From NCBI GenBank assembly GCA_029202985.1, contig CP119316.1:2046001-2110000 (forward strand): a DNA stretch of 64,000 bases. Reading direction: 5' to 3'. The notes under the pieces are model-generated. The model had not been told where the DNA came from. It ran no database searches and saw only the letters and a list, made by a program, of their open reading frames with translations. The DNA comes from Candidatus Andeanibacterium colombiense (GTDB lineage Bacteria; Pseudomonadota; Alphaproteobacteria; Sphingomonadales; Sphingomonadaceae). Position numbers and translations under genes: made by a program. Shown piece after piece: positions 52,079-60,465 of the stretch. How positions within the stretch are numbered: position 1 is the first letter of the stretch; every line of letters begins with the position of its first letter.

Positions 52079-52729
52079 TTAGGGCTCGCGGATTTTCTCG
52101 TTGCCAACCAAATATACCTTAAAGCCGGACACGGAAGAGGCACTGGTGAGGCACATCATGGCCTCGCCCACCTGTTCGATCGTGAGGTTTCGCCTGTCCA
52201 GTGCCCAGTCAGGGCTAAGCGCATGGGGGCCGTATTTCGAGACGAGGGCGCCCTTCGCAGTCGGGCCGCAAAATTTCTCCAGCGCGTCCGCGTAAGCCGC
52301 TTCTTCCATCGTAGCCGGATCGTATCGAGGGAGGTGATCCAGCATTCCCCTGGCTTCTAACCAATCGCGCGACAGCTTGCGACCTTGGGCTTCGAGCAGC
52401 GGCAAATAGGCAGCTTGGTAGAGATCGTTCAACGTCTTGGGGAGAAGGACAGAATAGTAAGTCTCGATCGAGACATGCGCTGCACAATCGATTTGCTCAG
52501 CGGAAGTGGATTCAATTCCCGAGATGATCAGGACATCTTCTTGCAGTTCGTCGTCAGTCGAAACTTCGACAGTTTCAAAGCCACATTGACGCAAACGTTC
52601 TGCTGCCTCTGCGGGAGCAGGGATTTGCGGAATATCGAGTGCCGTCTGTCCCGAGACCGCCGCTAGCAAATATGCAGCAGCTAGCCCTGTCTTCGCGCAG
52701 TCGATAACCGGACGCGTGAAGGATGCCAT
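52079..52729 (-). CDS. Hypothetical protein, lower GC, downstream of dxs
   Basis: Not recognised. A 216-residue protein with a moderately hydrophobic stretch near residues 12-28 (CAKTGLAAAYLLAAVSG), then an acidic, mostly soluble body with no clear motif. The ATG at 52729 starts five bases after the dxs stop; the frame is open back to 52900 but that is inside dxs. A sampled stretch is about 48% GC, well below its neighbours, suggesting acquisition. No transposase or repeat flanks it. Confidence 0.6.
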   Translation of the reverse strand: MASFTRPVIDCAKTGLAAAYLLAAVSGQTALDIPQIPAPAEAAERLRQCGFETVEVSTDDELQEDVLIISGIESTSAEQIDCAAHVSIETYYSVLLPKTLNDLYQAAYLPLLEAQGRKLSRDWLEARGMLDHLPRYDPATMEEAAYADALEKFCGPTAKGALVSKYGPHALSPDWALDRRNLTIEQVGEAMMCLTSASSVSGFKVYLVGNEKIREP

Positions 52730-52733
52730 AATC

Positions 52734-54656
52734 CTAAGCCCGCGCCTCTTCCACCCCGGCGCTGTTGTGGCGCAGGGCCTTGAGTACGGTATCGACGATC
52801 CCGCCGGCGTTGAGCCCGGCCTCGTCGTACTGCTTGTCCGGCGAATCGTGGTCCTGGAACACGTCCGGCAGGCGCAGTGTGCGGATCTTGAGGCCGGCAT
52901 CGGTCAGGCCTTCGTCGCTCGCCAGCGTCAGCACATGCGCGCCAAGGCCGCCGATCGCGCCTTCCTCGATCGTGACCACCACTTCGTGGGTCGCAATCAG
53001 GCGGCGGATCATTTCGCTGTCGAGCGGCTTGGCGAAGCGCAGGTCGGCCACGGTGGTCGAGAGGCCTTTGGCTTCGAGCTGGTCGGCCGCCTTGAGGCTT
53101 TCGGCCAAGCGCGTACCGAGCGAGAGCAGCGCGATCTTGGTCCCTTCGCGCACGATCCGGCCCTTGCCGATTTCGAGCAATTCCGGATTTGCCGGCAGCG
53201 GCACGCCGACGCCGTTTCCGCGCGGATAGCGGAACGCGATCGGGCCGCTGTCATGGCAGGCGGCGGTGTGGGTCATATGAACCAGTTCCGCCTCGTCGGC
53301 CGCGGCCATCACCACGAAATTGGGCAGGGTCGCGAGATAGGTTACGTCGAAGCTGCCCGCATGGGTCGCGCCGTCGGCGCCGACCAGCCCGGCGCGGTCG
53401 ATCGCGAAGCGGACCGGCAGGTTCTGGATCGCGACATCGTGCACAACCTGATCATAGGCGCGCTGGAGGAAGGTCGAGTAGATCGCGCAAAACGGGCGCA
53501 TGCCCTGCGCGGCAAGCCCGGCGGCGAAGGTCACCGCGTGCTGTTCGGCAATCCCGACGTCGAATGACCGCTCAGGGTAAGTGGCCGCGAACTTGTCGAG
53601 CCCGGTGCCCGAAGGCATTGCCGCGGTGATCGCGCAGATCGTGCTGTCGCGCGCGGCCTCGGCCAGCAGCGCCTTGGCGAAGACGCCGGTGTAGCTTGGC
53701 GGGCCGGCCGCGCCCTTGGTCTGCTCGCCGGTGATCACGTCGAACTTCTGGACGCCGTGGTATTTGTCCGATGCGGCTTCGGCCGGGGCATAGCCCTTGC
53801 CCTTCTGGGTCACGACATGGACCAGGCAGGGGCCTTCGGCCGCATCGCGGACATTGGTCAGCACCGGGACCAGCTGGTCGAGATCGTGGCCGTCGATCGG
53901 GCCGACGTAATAGAAGCCGAGTTCCTCGAACAGCGTCCCCCCCATCGCCATGCCGCGGGCGAATTCGTCGGTTTTCTTCGCGGCGCGGTGGAGCGGCGCG
54001 GGCAGGCGGCGCGCGAATTTGCGCGCCAGCTCGCGCAGGCCGAGGAATTGCGCCGAGGATACCAGCCGCGCGAGATAGCCCGAGAGCCCGCCGACCGGAG
54101 GAGCGATCGACATGTCGTTATCGTTGAGGATCACGACCAACCGGTTACCCGCCGCTTCGGCGTTGTTCATCGCCTCATAGGCCATGCCCGCGCTCATCGC
54201 GCCGTCGCCGATCACCGCGATCGCCTTGCCCGGCGTGCCGGCCAGCTTGTTGGCGATCGCAAAGCCAAGCCCCGCCGAGATCGAGGTCGAGCTGTGCGCG
54301 GCGCCGAACGGATCGTATTCGCTCTCGCTGCGCCTGGTGAAGCCCGAAAGCCCGCCGCCCTGACGCAAGGTCCGGATGCGGTCGCGCCGGCCGGTGAGGA
54401 TCTTGTGCGGATAGGCCTGGTGACCGACGTCCCAGATCAGCCGGTCAGCCGGCGTATCGAACACATAATGGAGCGCGACGGTCAGTTCGACCACGCCGAG
54501 CCCCGAACCGAGGTGGCCGCCGGTGGTGCCGACGGCGGAAATCATTTCCTGCCGCAGCTCGTCGGCTACCTGGCGCAGCTGGCCCGGCTTGAGGTGGCGG
54601 AGCTCTTCCGGCGTATCGACGGTATCGAGCAGGGGAGTTGCAGGGTTGCCTGTCAT
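52734..54656 (-). CDS. dxs: 1-deoxy-D-xylulose-5-phosphate synthase
   Basis: Condenses pyruvate and glyceraldehyde 3-phosphate in the first step of the MEP isoprenoid pathway, using thiamine diphosphate. The 640-residue length is typical. The TPP motif is GDGAMSAGMAYEAMNNA near residues 157-173, HSSTSISAGLG near 122-132 carries the conserved histidine, and the transketolase-like pyrimidine domain has DVGIAEQHAVTFAAGLA near 367-383. The downstream hypothetical gene begins within five bases and may be co-transcribed. Confidence 0.96.
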   Translation of the reverse strand: MTGNPATPLLDTVDTPEELRHLKPGQLRQVADELRQEMISAVGTTGGHLGSGLGVVELTVALHYVFDTPADRLIWDVGHQAYPHKILTGRRDRIRTLRQGGGLSGFTRRSESEYDPFGAAHSSTSISAGLGFAIANKLAGTPGKAIAVIGDGAMSAGMAYEAMNNAEAAGNRLVVILNDNDMSIAPPVGGLSGYLARLVSSAQFLGLRELARKFARRLPAPLHRAAKKTDEFARGMAMGGTLFEELGFYYVGPIDGHDLDQLVPVLTNVRDAAEGPCLVHVVTQKGKGYAPAEAASDKYHGVQKFDVITGEQTKGAAGPPSYTGVFAKALLAEAARDSTICAITAAMPSGTGLDKFAATYPERSFDVGIAEQHAVTFAAGLAAQGMRPFCAIYSTFLQRAYDQVVHDVAIQNLPVRFAIDRAGLVGADGATHAGSFDVTYLATLPNFVVMAAADEAELVHMTHTAACHDSGPIAFRYPRGNGVGVPLPANPELLEIGKGRIVREGTKIALLSLGTRLAESLKAADQLEAKGLSTTVADLRFAKPLDSEMIRRLIATHEVVVTIEEGAIGGLGAHVLTLASDEGLTDAGLKIRTLRLPDVFQDHDSPDKQYDEAGLNAGGIVDTVLKALRHNSAGVEEARA

Positions 54657-54709
54657 ATCGCGCGCTTACACTGCTTGGGCTTTGAAGTCCCGAGCGATTT
54701 GCGTGCAGA

Positions 54710-55168
54710 TCAGGTGCAGGTGTCGCACAGCCCGCGCAGTTCGACCACCGGGCGGACTTCGGTGAAACCGCTCTTCGCCCCCGCATCGCGCAGCGAACCG
54801 GTCAGCCGGTCGTCGTCGAAATGGGTGGTCTGGCCGCAATTGTCGCAGATCAGGAAGATGCAATCGTGCAGGCAGCCCGGGTGGCTGTTGGCGATATAGG
54901 CGTTGGAGCTCTCGATCCGGTTCGCGAGGTTGGTTTTCACGAACAGATCGAGGATGCGGTACACGCTGTTCGCCGCCACGCGCTTGCCGCGGCTTTTCGT
55001 GAGATCCTCGGCGATGTCGTAGGCCGAAGCCGGCTTGTCGTATCGCGCGAGCGCTTCGAACACGCCGGCACGCATGTCGGTCCACTGTTCGCCGGCTTCG
55101 GTCAGCGCATTGCGTGCCGCATCGACCAGCCGGTCGCCCGAATGTTCGTGGTGATGGTGCTCGCCCAT
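54710..55168 (-). CDS. Fur family (Zur-like) transcriptional regulator
   Basis: A 152-residue metalloregulator. A histidine-rich start MGEHHHHEHSGD is followed by a winged helix (AYDIAEDLTKSRGKRVAANS; VYRILDLF) and a C-terminal dimer domain with CDNC (near 107) and CDTC (near 148) zinc pairs and a central HPGCLHDCIFLIC segment. The motif spacing is closer to Zur than Fur. It overlaps the end of msrA as TGATG, so it is co-transcribed with that gene. The direct sensing metal cannot be settled from sequence. Confidence 0.85.
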   Translation of the reverse strand: MGEHHHHEHSGDRLVDAARNALTEAGEQWTDMRAGVFEALARYDKPASAYDIAEDLTKSRGKRVAANSVYRILDLFVKTNLANRIESSNAYIANSHPGCLHDCIFLICDNCGQTTHFDDDRLTGSLRDAGAKSGFTEVRPVVELRGLCDTCT

Positions 55169-55860
55169 CAGCCGGCCCGGAAGGCATCCCGGTAAAGGCC
55201 CGGGAAGATCTTCTTCATCGCCGCGACCTTCGGCGCATCCCAGCGCTGGATGTAAGGCTGCTGCGGATTGTGCAGCATGAAGTCCTGGTGATAGGCCTCG
55301 GCCGGAAAGAAGCCCTTGTTCGGCTCCAGCTTCGTGACGATCGGGCCCTTCCAGATGCCCGACTTGCCGAGCTGATCGAGATAGGCCGCGGCGACCCTCT
55401 TCTGTTCGGGGTTCAGCGGCACCAGCGCGCTGCGATACTGGGTTCCGTGGTCCGGGCCCTGGTAATTGAGCGTGGTCGGATCGGCGCCGACCGAGAAGAA
55501 GATCCGCAGCAGCTGGTCGTAGCGGATCACCTTCGGATCGTAGGTCACCTTGACCGATTCGGCATGGCCGGTGCTGCCTTCGCTGACGACACCGTAGGCC
55601 GCGTCCGCCTTGCTGCCGCCCTGGTAGCCGTTGACCGCGCTGGTCACGCCCTTGGTGTGGCTGAACACCGCTTCGATCCCCCAGAAGCAGCCGCCGGAGA
55701 AGACCGCGGTTTGGACGCCCTTTTCGGATGCGACGACTTTTGCGGAAGGGGCAAGGACCGCCCCTTCGGCAAAGGCCGGCTGGCACGCGACCGCCAGCGA
55801 CAACGCGGCGGCGAGGCCGAGAATTTTGGGGGCGATGATTTTGTGAGTCTTGAGGGTCAT
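55168..55860 (-). CDS. msrA: Peptide-methionine (S)-S-oxide reductase, exported
   Basis: Reduces the S-epimer of methionine sulfoxide in proteins. A Sec-type signal peptide (ILGLAAALSLAVACQPAFA) ends near residue 31; the catalytic motif is GGCFWGIEAVF near 56-66 and later family segments are GYQGGSKADAAYGVVSEGST and HGTQYRSALV. The 230-residue length includes the signal. ATG 55860 was chosen because the preceding frame to 56073 shows no family sequence. It is upstream of and coupled to the Fur-family gene. With MsrB at 7476, both sulfoxide epimers would be repaired in the periplasm. Confidence 0.92.
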   Translation of the reverse strand: MTLKTHKIIAPKILGLAAALSLAVACQPAFAEGAVLAPSAKVVASEKGVQTAVFSGGCFWGIEAVFSHTKGVTSAVNGYQGGSKADAAYGVVSEGSTGHAESVKVTYDPKVIRYDQLLRIFFSVGADPTTLNYQGPDHGTQYRSALVPLNPEQKRVAAAYLDQLGKSGIWKGPIVTKLEPNKGFFPAEAYHQDFMLHNPQQPYIQRWDAPKVAAMKKIFPGLYRDAFRAG

Positions 55861-55877
55861 GCCCTCAATATAGGTGC

Positions 55878-55985
55878 TTAGAACGCAGTCAGCAATTGCG
55901 ACCCGAAGGTAACCGCAAGTGCGAGCGCGCCAAGACCGAAGCCGACGGCGAAGGAGCGGTAGAGATCGGCAGTGAACAGGCTCAT
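55878..55985 (-). CDS. Small single-helix membrane protein, 35 residues
   Basis: Hypothetical. SLFTADLYRSFAVGFGLGAL followed by ALAVTFGSQLL looks like one membrane helix with a short N-terminal tail. The open frame extends to 56153 but the upstream part is low-complexity noise. It lies 17 bases before msrA on the same strand. No ribosome site is evident, so translation is uncertain. Confidence 0.4.
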   Translation of the reverse strand: MSLFTADLYRSFAVGFGLGALALAVTFGSQLLTAF

Positions 55986-56166
55986 CGGGGGACTCGCAGA
56001 AGACGTGGTCAAAACGTAGCCGAAAAGGTTTTTCCGGATTGTGAACGGAAAGGTCCCCTCGGCCCGGCGACATGTCATTCCGCCGCGGCCCCGTTCAAGC
56101 GGCAATGCCACGAGTTGCACCGATTCATCGACGAACCGTGCTGCGGTGCACAATCCTGCAACGCAA

Positions 56167-57765
56167 TCAGTGCCGGAAGTGCCGCATTCCGGTGAAGACC
56201 ATCGCGAGACCGGCCTCGTCGGCTGCGGCGATGACCTTGTCGTCGCCCATCGCGCCGCCGGGTTGGATCACCGCGGTCGCGCCGGCTTCGGCGGCGGCGA
56301 GGAGGCCGTCGGGGAACGGGAAAAACGCGTCTGATGCGACGGCCGAACCCACCGTGCGCGGCTGCGGCCAGCCGGCTTCCTCGGCCGCCTCGCGTGCGCG
56401 GATCGCGGCAATGCGCGAACTGTCGCGGCGATTCATCTGCCCCGCTCCGATCCCGGCGGTGACGCCGTCCTTCGCATAGACGATCGCGTTCGACTTGACG
56501 TGCTTGGCCACGCGCCAGGCGAACAGGCAGTCGGCCAGCTCCTGCGTGCTCGGGGCGCGCCTGGTCACCACTTTCAGGTCCGCGTCGGTAATCTCGCCAT
56601 TGTCGCGGCTTTGCAGCAGCAGCCCGCCGGCGATGGTCTTGAGCGACAGGCCCGGGCGGCGCGGGTCCGGCAATTCATCGACCAGCAGCAGGCGCAAATT
56701 CTTCTTCGCGGCGAAGATCGCCCGCGCGGCCTCGTCCGCACCCGGCGCGATCACCACTTCGGTGAAGATCGAGGTGATCGCCTCGGCGGTCGCCGCGTCC
56801 AGCGGCCGGTTGCAGGCGACGATCCCACCGAAGGCCGAGACCCGGTCGCAATCGAACGCCGCATTATAGGCATCGAGCAGCGAACCGCCCTGCGCCACTC
56901 CGCAGGGATTGGCGTGCTTGATAATCGCGACCGCCGCGGGCCCGTCGCGGAATTCGGAAATCAGCTCCAATGCCGCGTCGGCATCGTTGAAATTGTTGTA
57001 GCTGAGCTCCTTGCCCTGGAGCTGGCGCGCCTGCGGAATGCCCTGCACGCCCACGCGCTGCGGCAGATAGACCGCGGCCGCCTGGTGCGGATTCTCACCG
57101 TAACGCAATTCCTCGCCCTTGCGCAGCGCGAGCGCGAGCCGGTCGGGGAAGGCCTGGCCCTGGTCGGCGAAGGCGAACCACGAGGAGATCGCCGCGTCAT
57201 AGGCGGCGGTCGCGGCAAAGGCCTTGGCGGCCATCTTGCGGCGGAAATCGTAAGTGGTCGCGCCGCTCTGCGCGTCGAGTTCGCCGAGCAATTCGGCATA
57301 ATCGGCCGGGTCGGTGAGGATCGTCACATAAGCGTGGTTCTTCGCGGCCGAGCGGACCATCGACGGGCCGCCGATGTCGATATTCTCGACCACTTCGTCT
57401 CGCTCGGCCCCGCGCGCGACGGTCGCTTCGAACGGATAGAGATTGACCACCAGCAGATCGATCGCGCCGATGCCGTGCTCGGCCATCGATGCGGCATGCG
57501 CCGGATCGTCGCGCACCGCGAGAATTCCGCCGTGAACCGTTGGGTGGAGCGTCTTGACCCGTCCGTCCATCATCTCGGGGAAGCCGGTCAGTTCCGAGAC
57601 GTCCTTCACCGCGAGCCCCGCGTCGCGCAACGCCTTGGCCGTTCCGCCGGTCGAAACCAGTTCCACCCCCCGGGCGGCCAGGGCCGCGCCGAGTTCCGCC
57701 AAGCCGCTCTTGTCGGACACTGACAGCAGCGCCCGCCCTATCTTCACGTCGCTCACGAAATTCAT
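56167..57765 (-). CDS. purH: Bifunctional AICAR formyltransferase/IMP cyclohydrolase
   Basis: Catalyses the last two steps of purine synthesis. The 532-residue protein has the N-terminal MGS-like cyclohydrolase domain (IGRALLSVSDKSGLAELGAA and VSTGGTAKALRDAGLAVKDV) and the C-terminal formyltransferase domain with KHANPCGVA near 272 and DSRIAAIRAREAAEEAG near 460. The ATG at 57765 overlaps the heparinase stop (ATGA), linking a purine enzyme to the heparinase and rpe genes. This rpe-heparinase-purH order recurs in sphingomonads as far as I recall. Confidence 0.95.
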   Translation of the reverse strand: MNFVSDVKIGRALLSVSDKSGLAELGAALAARGVELVSTGGTAKALRDAGLAVKDVSELTGFPEMMDGRVKTLHPTVHGGILAVRDDPAHAASMAEHGIGAIDLLVVNLYPFEATVARGAERDEVVENIDIGGPSMVRSAAKNHAYVTILTDPADYAELLGELDAQSGATTYDFRRKMAAKAFAATAAYDAAISSWFAFADQGQAFPDRLALALRKGEELRYGENPHQAAAVYLPQRVGVQGIPQARQLQGKELSYNNFNDADAALELISEFRDGPAAVAIIKHANPCGVAQGGSLLDAYNAAFDCDRVSAFGGIVACNRPLDAATAEAITSIFTEVVIAPGADEAARAIFAAKKNLRLLLVDELPDPRRPGLSLKTIAGGLLLQSRDNGEITDADLKVVTRRAPSTQELADCLFAWRVAKHVKSNAIVYAKDGVTAGIGAGQMNRRDSSRIAAIRAREAAEEAGWPQPRTVGSAVASDAFFPFPDGLLAAAEAGATAVIQPGGAMGDDKVIAAADEAGLAMVFTGMRHFRH

Positions 57766-59627
57766 CCCATCCGCTTGAGCAGCCAGGAGAATGTTCCCCC
57801 GCCGCGCGAAACCATTCCCTGGATCACCAATTGCTGGATCGGGTGCGGCTTGCCGCCGCCATCGACCCACAGGCTTTCCTCGACCAGCAGCTGGCAATCC
57901 TCTGCCGCCGCGGCGACGAATTGCCAATAGCTGCCGTCGGGCAAAGCCAGACCGGCACCGGTGCCGCTTTCGCCGAGTCCCAGTTCGACCCCCGGGCCAA
58001 TGTGGAAACGGATCGCGAAGGGCACCTTTCCGCGCTTGCCCTTGCGCCCGGTCGGCACCAGCAGGTCCTCGCCGCGCAATTCGCTGCCGTCGTCGCGCAG
58101 GATCAGGATGCGGCGGTGCACCAGGCCGTAACGCTGGGCATAGCCGTCATGGCTCGCTTCGAGCCGGGTGCCGTTCCCCCCCTTTTCGCCCGAGAGGGTG
58201 CGGCGATCCAGCTCGACTTCGCTCACCCCGGTACCGAGCTTGCCGTTGATCAGCACCGCAGTGGAATTGACGTCGTCCAGCACCAAGGTGGAATGGGCGG
58301 CGCTGGCGCGCAAGCCGCTCTCGATCCGCACCGGAACCTGCCCGCCGGCGAAAGCCGCGCCGCCGCAATTGACCACGATCCGCTGGCCGCGGTCGGAGAA
58401 TTCGAACGCGAGGGTGGAGGCGCAGCCGCTGCGCGTGTGGCGTGCCAACGGGGGGGGCGCCGCATCGAGCTGGAGTACCGCCTTGCCGCCGGTCGCGCGC
58501 TGATAACCCCATTGGCGTGCGTGGCGCAGCGGGCGAGCGCGCACTCCGCTGGCCTCGACCAGCTCGGCGACCGCATCGGCCCCGACCGCGCCCGCGCCCT
58601 GCCAGCAGCCGAGCGAGCCGTCGCCGTGGGTGAGCCCAAGCAGCGGCGGGACCAGCAGTTCCAGCACGCCCTGCAGCGCCTCGGGCGGATCCAGCCGGAC
58701 CGCGCGGTAACAGGCGGACAGTTCGGCCAGCAGGCCGATCGCCTCCATCTGCAGGAGCGGGCTGCGCGACAGCACTCCGCCATCGTCGCCGATCAGTTCG
58801 CCCAGCACCTTGATCAGCCCTGCTTCGCCATAGAGGCGGCGCGGCTTTCCTTCGGGCAGCAGCAAGCCGGCGGCGACGATCGCGCACCAGCCGGCGGTCT
58901 CGGCCATCCCATCCTCGGCCCGGCCGACCGCGCGATCCAGCCAGCGAGCGGTCGCCGCCATTCCCGCCAGCGCGCGGGCGCGCAGCGCCTTGTCCGGGCT
59001 GGAGAGGATCAGCGGTGCGTGGATCAGCCAGTTGAGCAGCCGGTGCCCGGCATGGCCGACATGCCAGGCGGCGCCTTTGCCCGGCGCGGGATTGGCATCG
59101 AGCCACAGCGCCACAACCCGCTCGGCGGTGGGGATGCATTGTTCGCGCGGGGCGCAGGCGGCGAGATCGCGCAGCCATTCGAAGCCGTGGAGCACCCGTT
59201 CGAACGGCGGGGTCAGCCGGGCGTTGGGGCCGAAATCCATCTGCGCGATCGGCGCCTTGACCCCGTGGATCAGGAAATGCCCGGCGCGCAGGGCCACGCC
59301 CGCGACCCGATCGCCCGCCAGCGGGCTTTCGACCGTGGCAAGCAGGCGCAGCCGCGCCGGTTTGCGGAACGGCGCGGCCAGCGTCTGCCCCGGGACGCCC
59401 AGGCGATAGGCGATGCGGATCAGCCGCTCGCCCGCCGAAAGCGCGGGCGGCTGGAAATCGGCCAGCGCGATGGCCTTCCCGGGTTCGATCAGTTCGGTCG
59501 GCGGTTCTTCCCCGCCGGAAGCAAGCGGCTCCGCGCGGGCGTCGAGCGGAATCGCAAGCGAGGCGGGGAGGACGTTTGCGAGCCCATCATCGAGCGCCAG
59601 CCGTGACCCGGTCCCGATGCCGTCCAT
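57762..59627 (-). CDS. Heparinase II/III family protein
   Basis: A 621-residue protein with an N-terminal (alpha/alpha) toroid domain (about 1-380) and a C-terminal beta-sandwich characteristic of heparinase II/III-like lyases (from about 400: GQRIVVNCGGAAFA, RASAAHSTLVLDDVNSTAVL). Such enzymes or pseudo-enzymes act on polysaccharides. There is no signal peptide at the chosen ATG 59627, which is placed by a one-base overlap with the rpe stop (TGATG). The stop overlaps purH. Whether it has lyase activity in this operon setting is unknown. Confidence 0.83.
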   Translation of the reverse strand: MDGIGTGSRLALDDGLANVLPASLAIPLDARAEPLASGGEEPPTELIEPGKAIALADFQPPALSAGERLIRIAYRLGVPGQTLAAPFRKPARLRLLATVESPLAGDRVAGVALRAGHFLIHGVKAPIAQMDFGPNARLTPPFERVLHGFEWLRDLAACAPREQCIPTAERVVALWLDANPAPGKGAAWHVGHAGHRLLNWLIHAPLILSSPDKALRARALAGMAATARWLDRAVGRAEDGMAETAGWCAIVAAGLLLPEGKPRRLYGEAGLIKVLGELIGDDGGVLSRSPLLQMEAIGLLAELSACYRAVRLDPPEALQGVLELLVPPLLGLTHGDGSLGCWQGAGAVGADAVAELVEASGVRARPLRHARQWGYQRATGGKAVLQLDAAPPPLARHTRSGCASTLAFEFSDRGQRIVVNCGGAAFAGGQVPVRIESGLRASAAHSTLVLDDVNSTAVLINGKLGTGVSEVELDRRTLSGEKGGNGTRLEASHDGYAQRYGLVHRRILILRDDGSELRGEDLLVPTGRKGKRGKVPFAIRFHIGPGVELGLGESGTGAGLALPDGSYWQFVAAAAEDCQLLVEESLWVDGGGKPHPIQQLVIQGMVSRGGGTFSWLLKRMG

Positions 59628-60289
59628 CACGCGCCTCCCTTGAGCGCGGCGATATTGGCCGCGTAACGATCCGGCCCGCCCTTGAAACTCGCCGATCCGG
59701 CGACCAGCACATCGGCCCCGGCATCGACGCACAGGCGCGCGGTCTCGACATTGACCCCGCCGTCGACCTCGATCCGAACGTCCAGACCCATCTGGTCGAT
59801 GCGCTTGCGGATCGCCTCGATCTTCTTCAGCTGGCCGGCGATGAAACTCTGCCCGCCGAAGCCCGGATTGACGCTCATCACCAGCACCAGGTCGATGTCC
59901 TCGAGCAGATAGTCGAGCATCTTGGCCGGGGTGCCGGGATTGAGCGAGATGCCCGGCTTCTTGCCGAGCGCCCGGATCGCCTGGACCGTGCGATGAATAT
60001 GGGGGCCAGCCTCGGGGTGGACGGTGATGATATCGGCGCCGGCGGCAGCGAAGGCTTCGAGCCAGTTATCGACCGGCGAGACCATCAGGTGCACGTCGAA
60101 CGGCTTGGCGCTATGCGGGCGCAGCGCCTTCACCACATCGGGTCCGATGGTGAGATTGGGCACGAAATGCCCGTCCATCACGTCGATATGGATCCAGTCC
60201 GCCCCGGCCGCGTCGATCGCGCGCACTTCCTCGCCGAGCCGGGCGAAGTCGGCCGAAAGGATCGAAGGCGAGATCAGCGGGGCGCTCAT
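59627..60289 (-). CDS. rpe: Ribulose-phosphate 3-epimerase
   Basis: Interconverts ribulose 5-phosphate and xylulose 5-phosphate in the pentose phosphate and Calvin pathways. The 220-residue TIM barrel starts SPSILSADFARLGEEVRAID, has the metal and active-site segment WIHIDVMDGHFVPNLTIGP near 32-50, MSVNPGFGGQ near 141 and VDGGVNVETA near 178. It heads the rpe-heparinase-purH coupled operon. Confidence 0.95.
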   Translation of the reverse strand: MSAPLISPSILSADFARLGEEVRAIDAAGADWIHIDVMDGHFVPNLTIGPDVVKALRPHSAKPFDVHLMVSPVDNWLEAFAAAGADIITVHPEAGPHIHRTVQAIRALGKKPGISLNPGTPAKMLDYLLEDIDLVLVMSVNPGFGGQSFIAGQLKKIEAIRKRIDQMGLDVRIEVDGGVNVETARLCVDAGADVLVAGSASFKGGPDRYAANIAALKGGA

Positions 60290-60465
60290 GCTGCTGAACC
60301 AGCCCTACCACCACCCCTAGGGGGGACAAGCGCGCGACCACCCGTTTTCCACACACGATGTTGCGTCAAGGAGACGGCGCGAGTCGCACCTGCGTCGAAC
60401 CGAGGCTTTTCAGGCCGATTTCCGGCGCTGGCGGGGCACGTTTCGACGCGCTATCACTTGTAACC

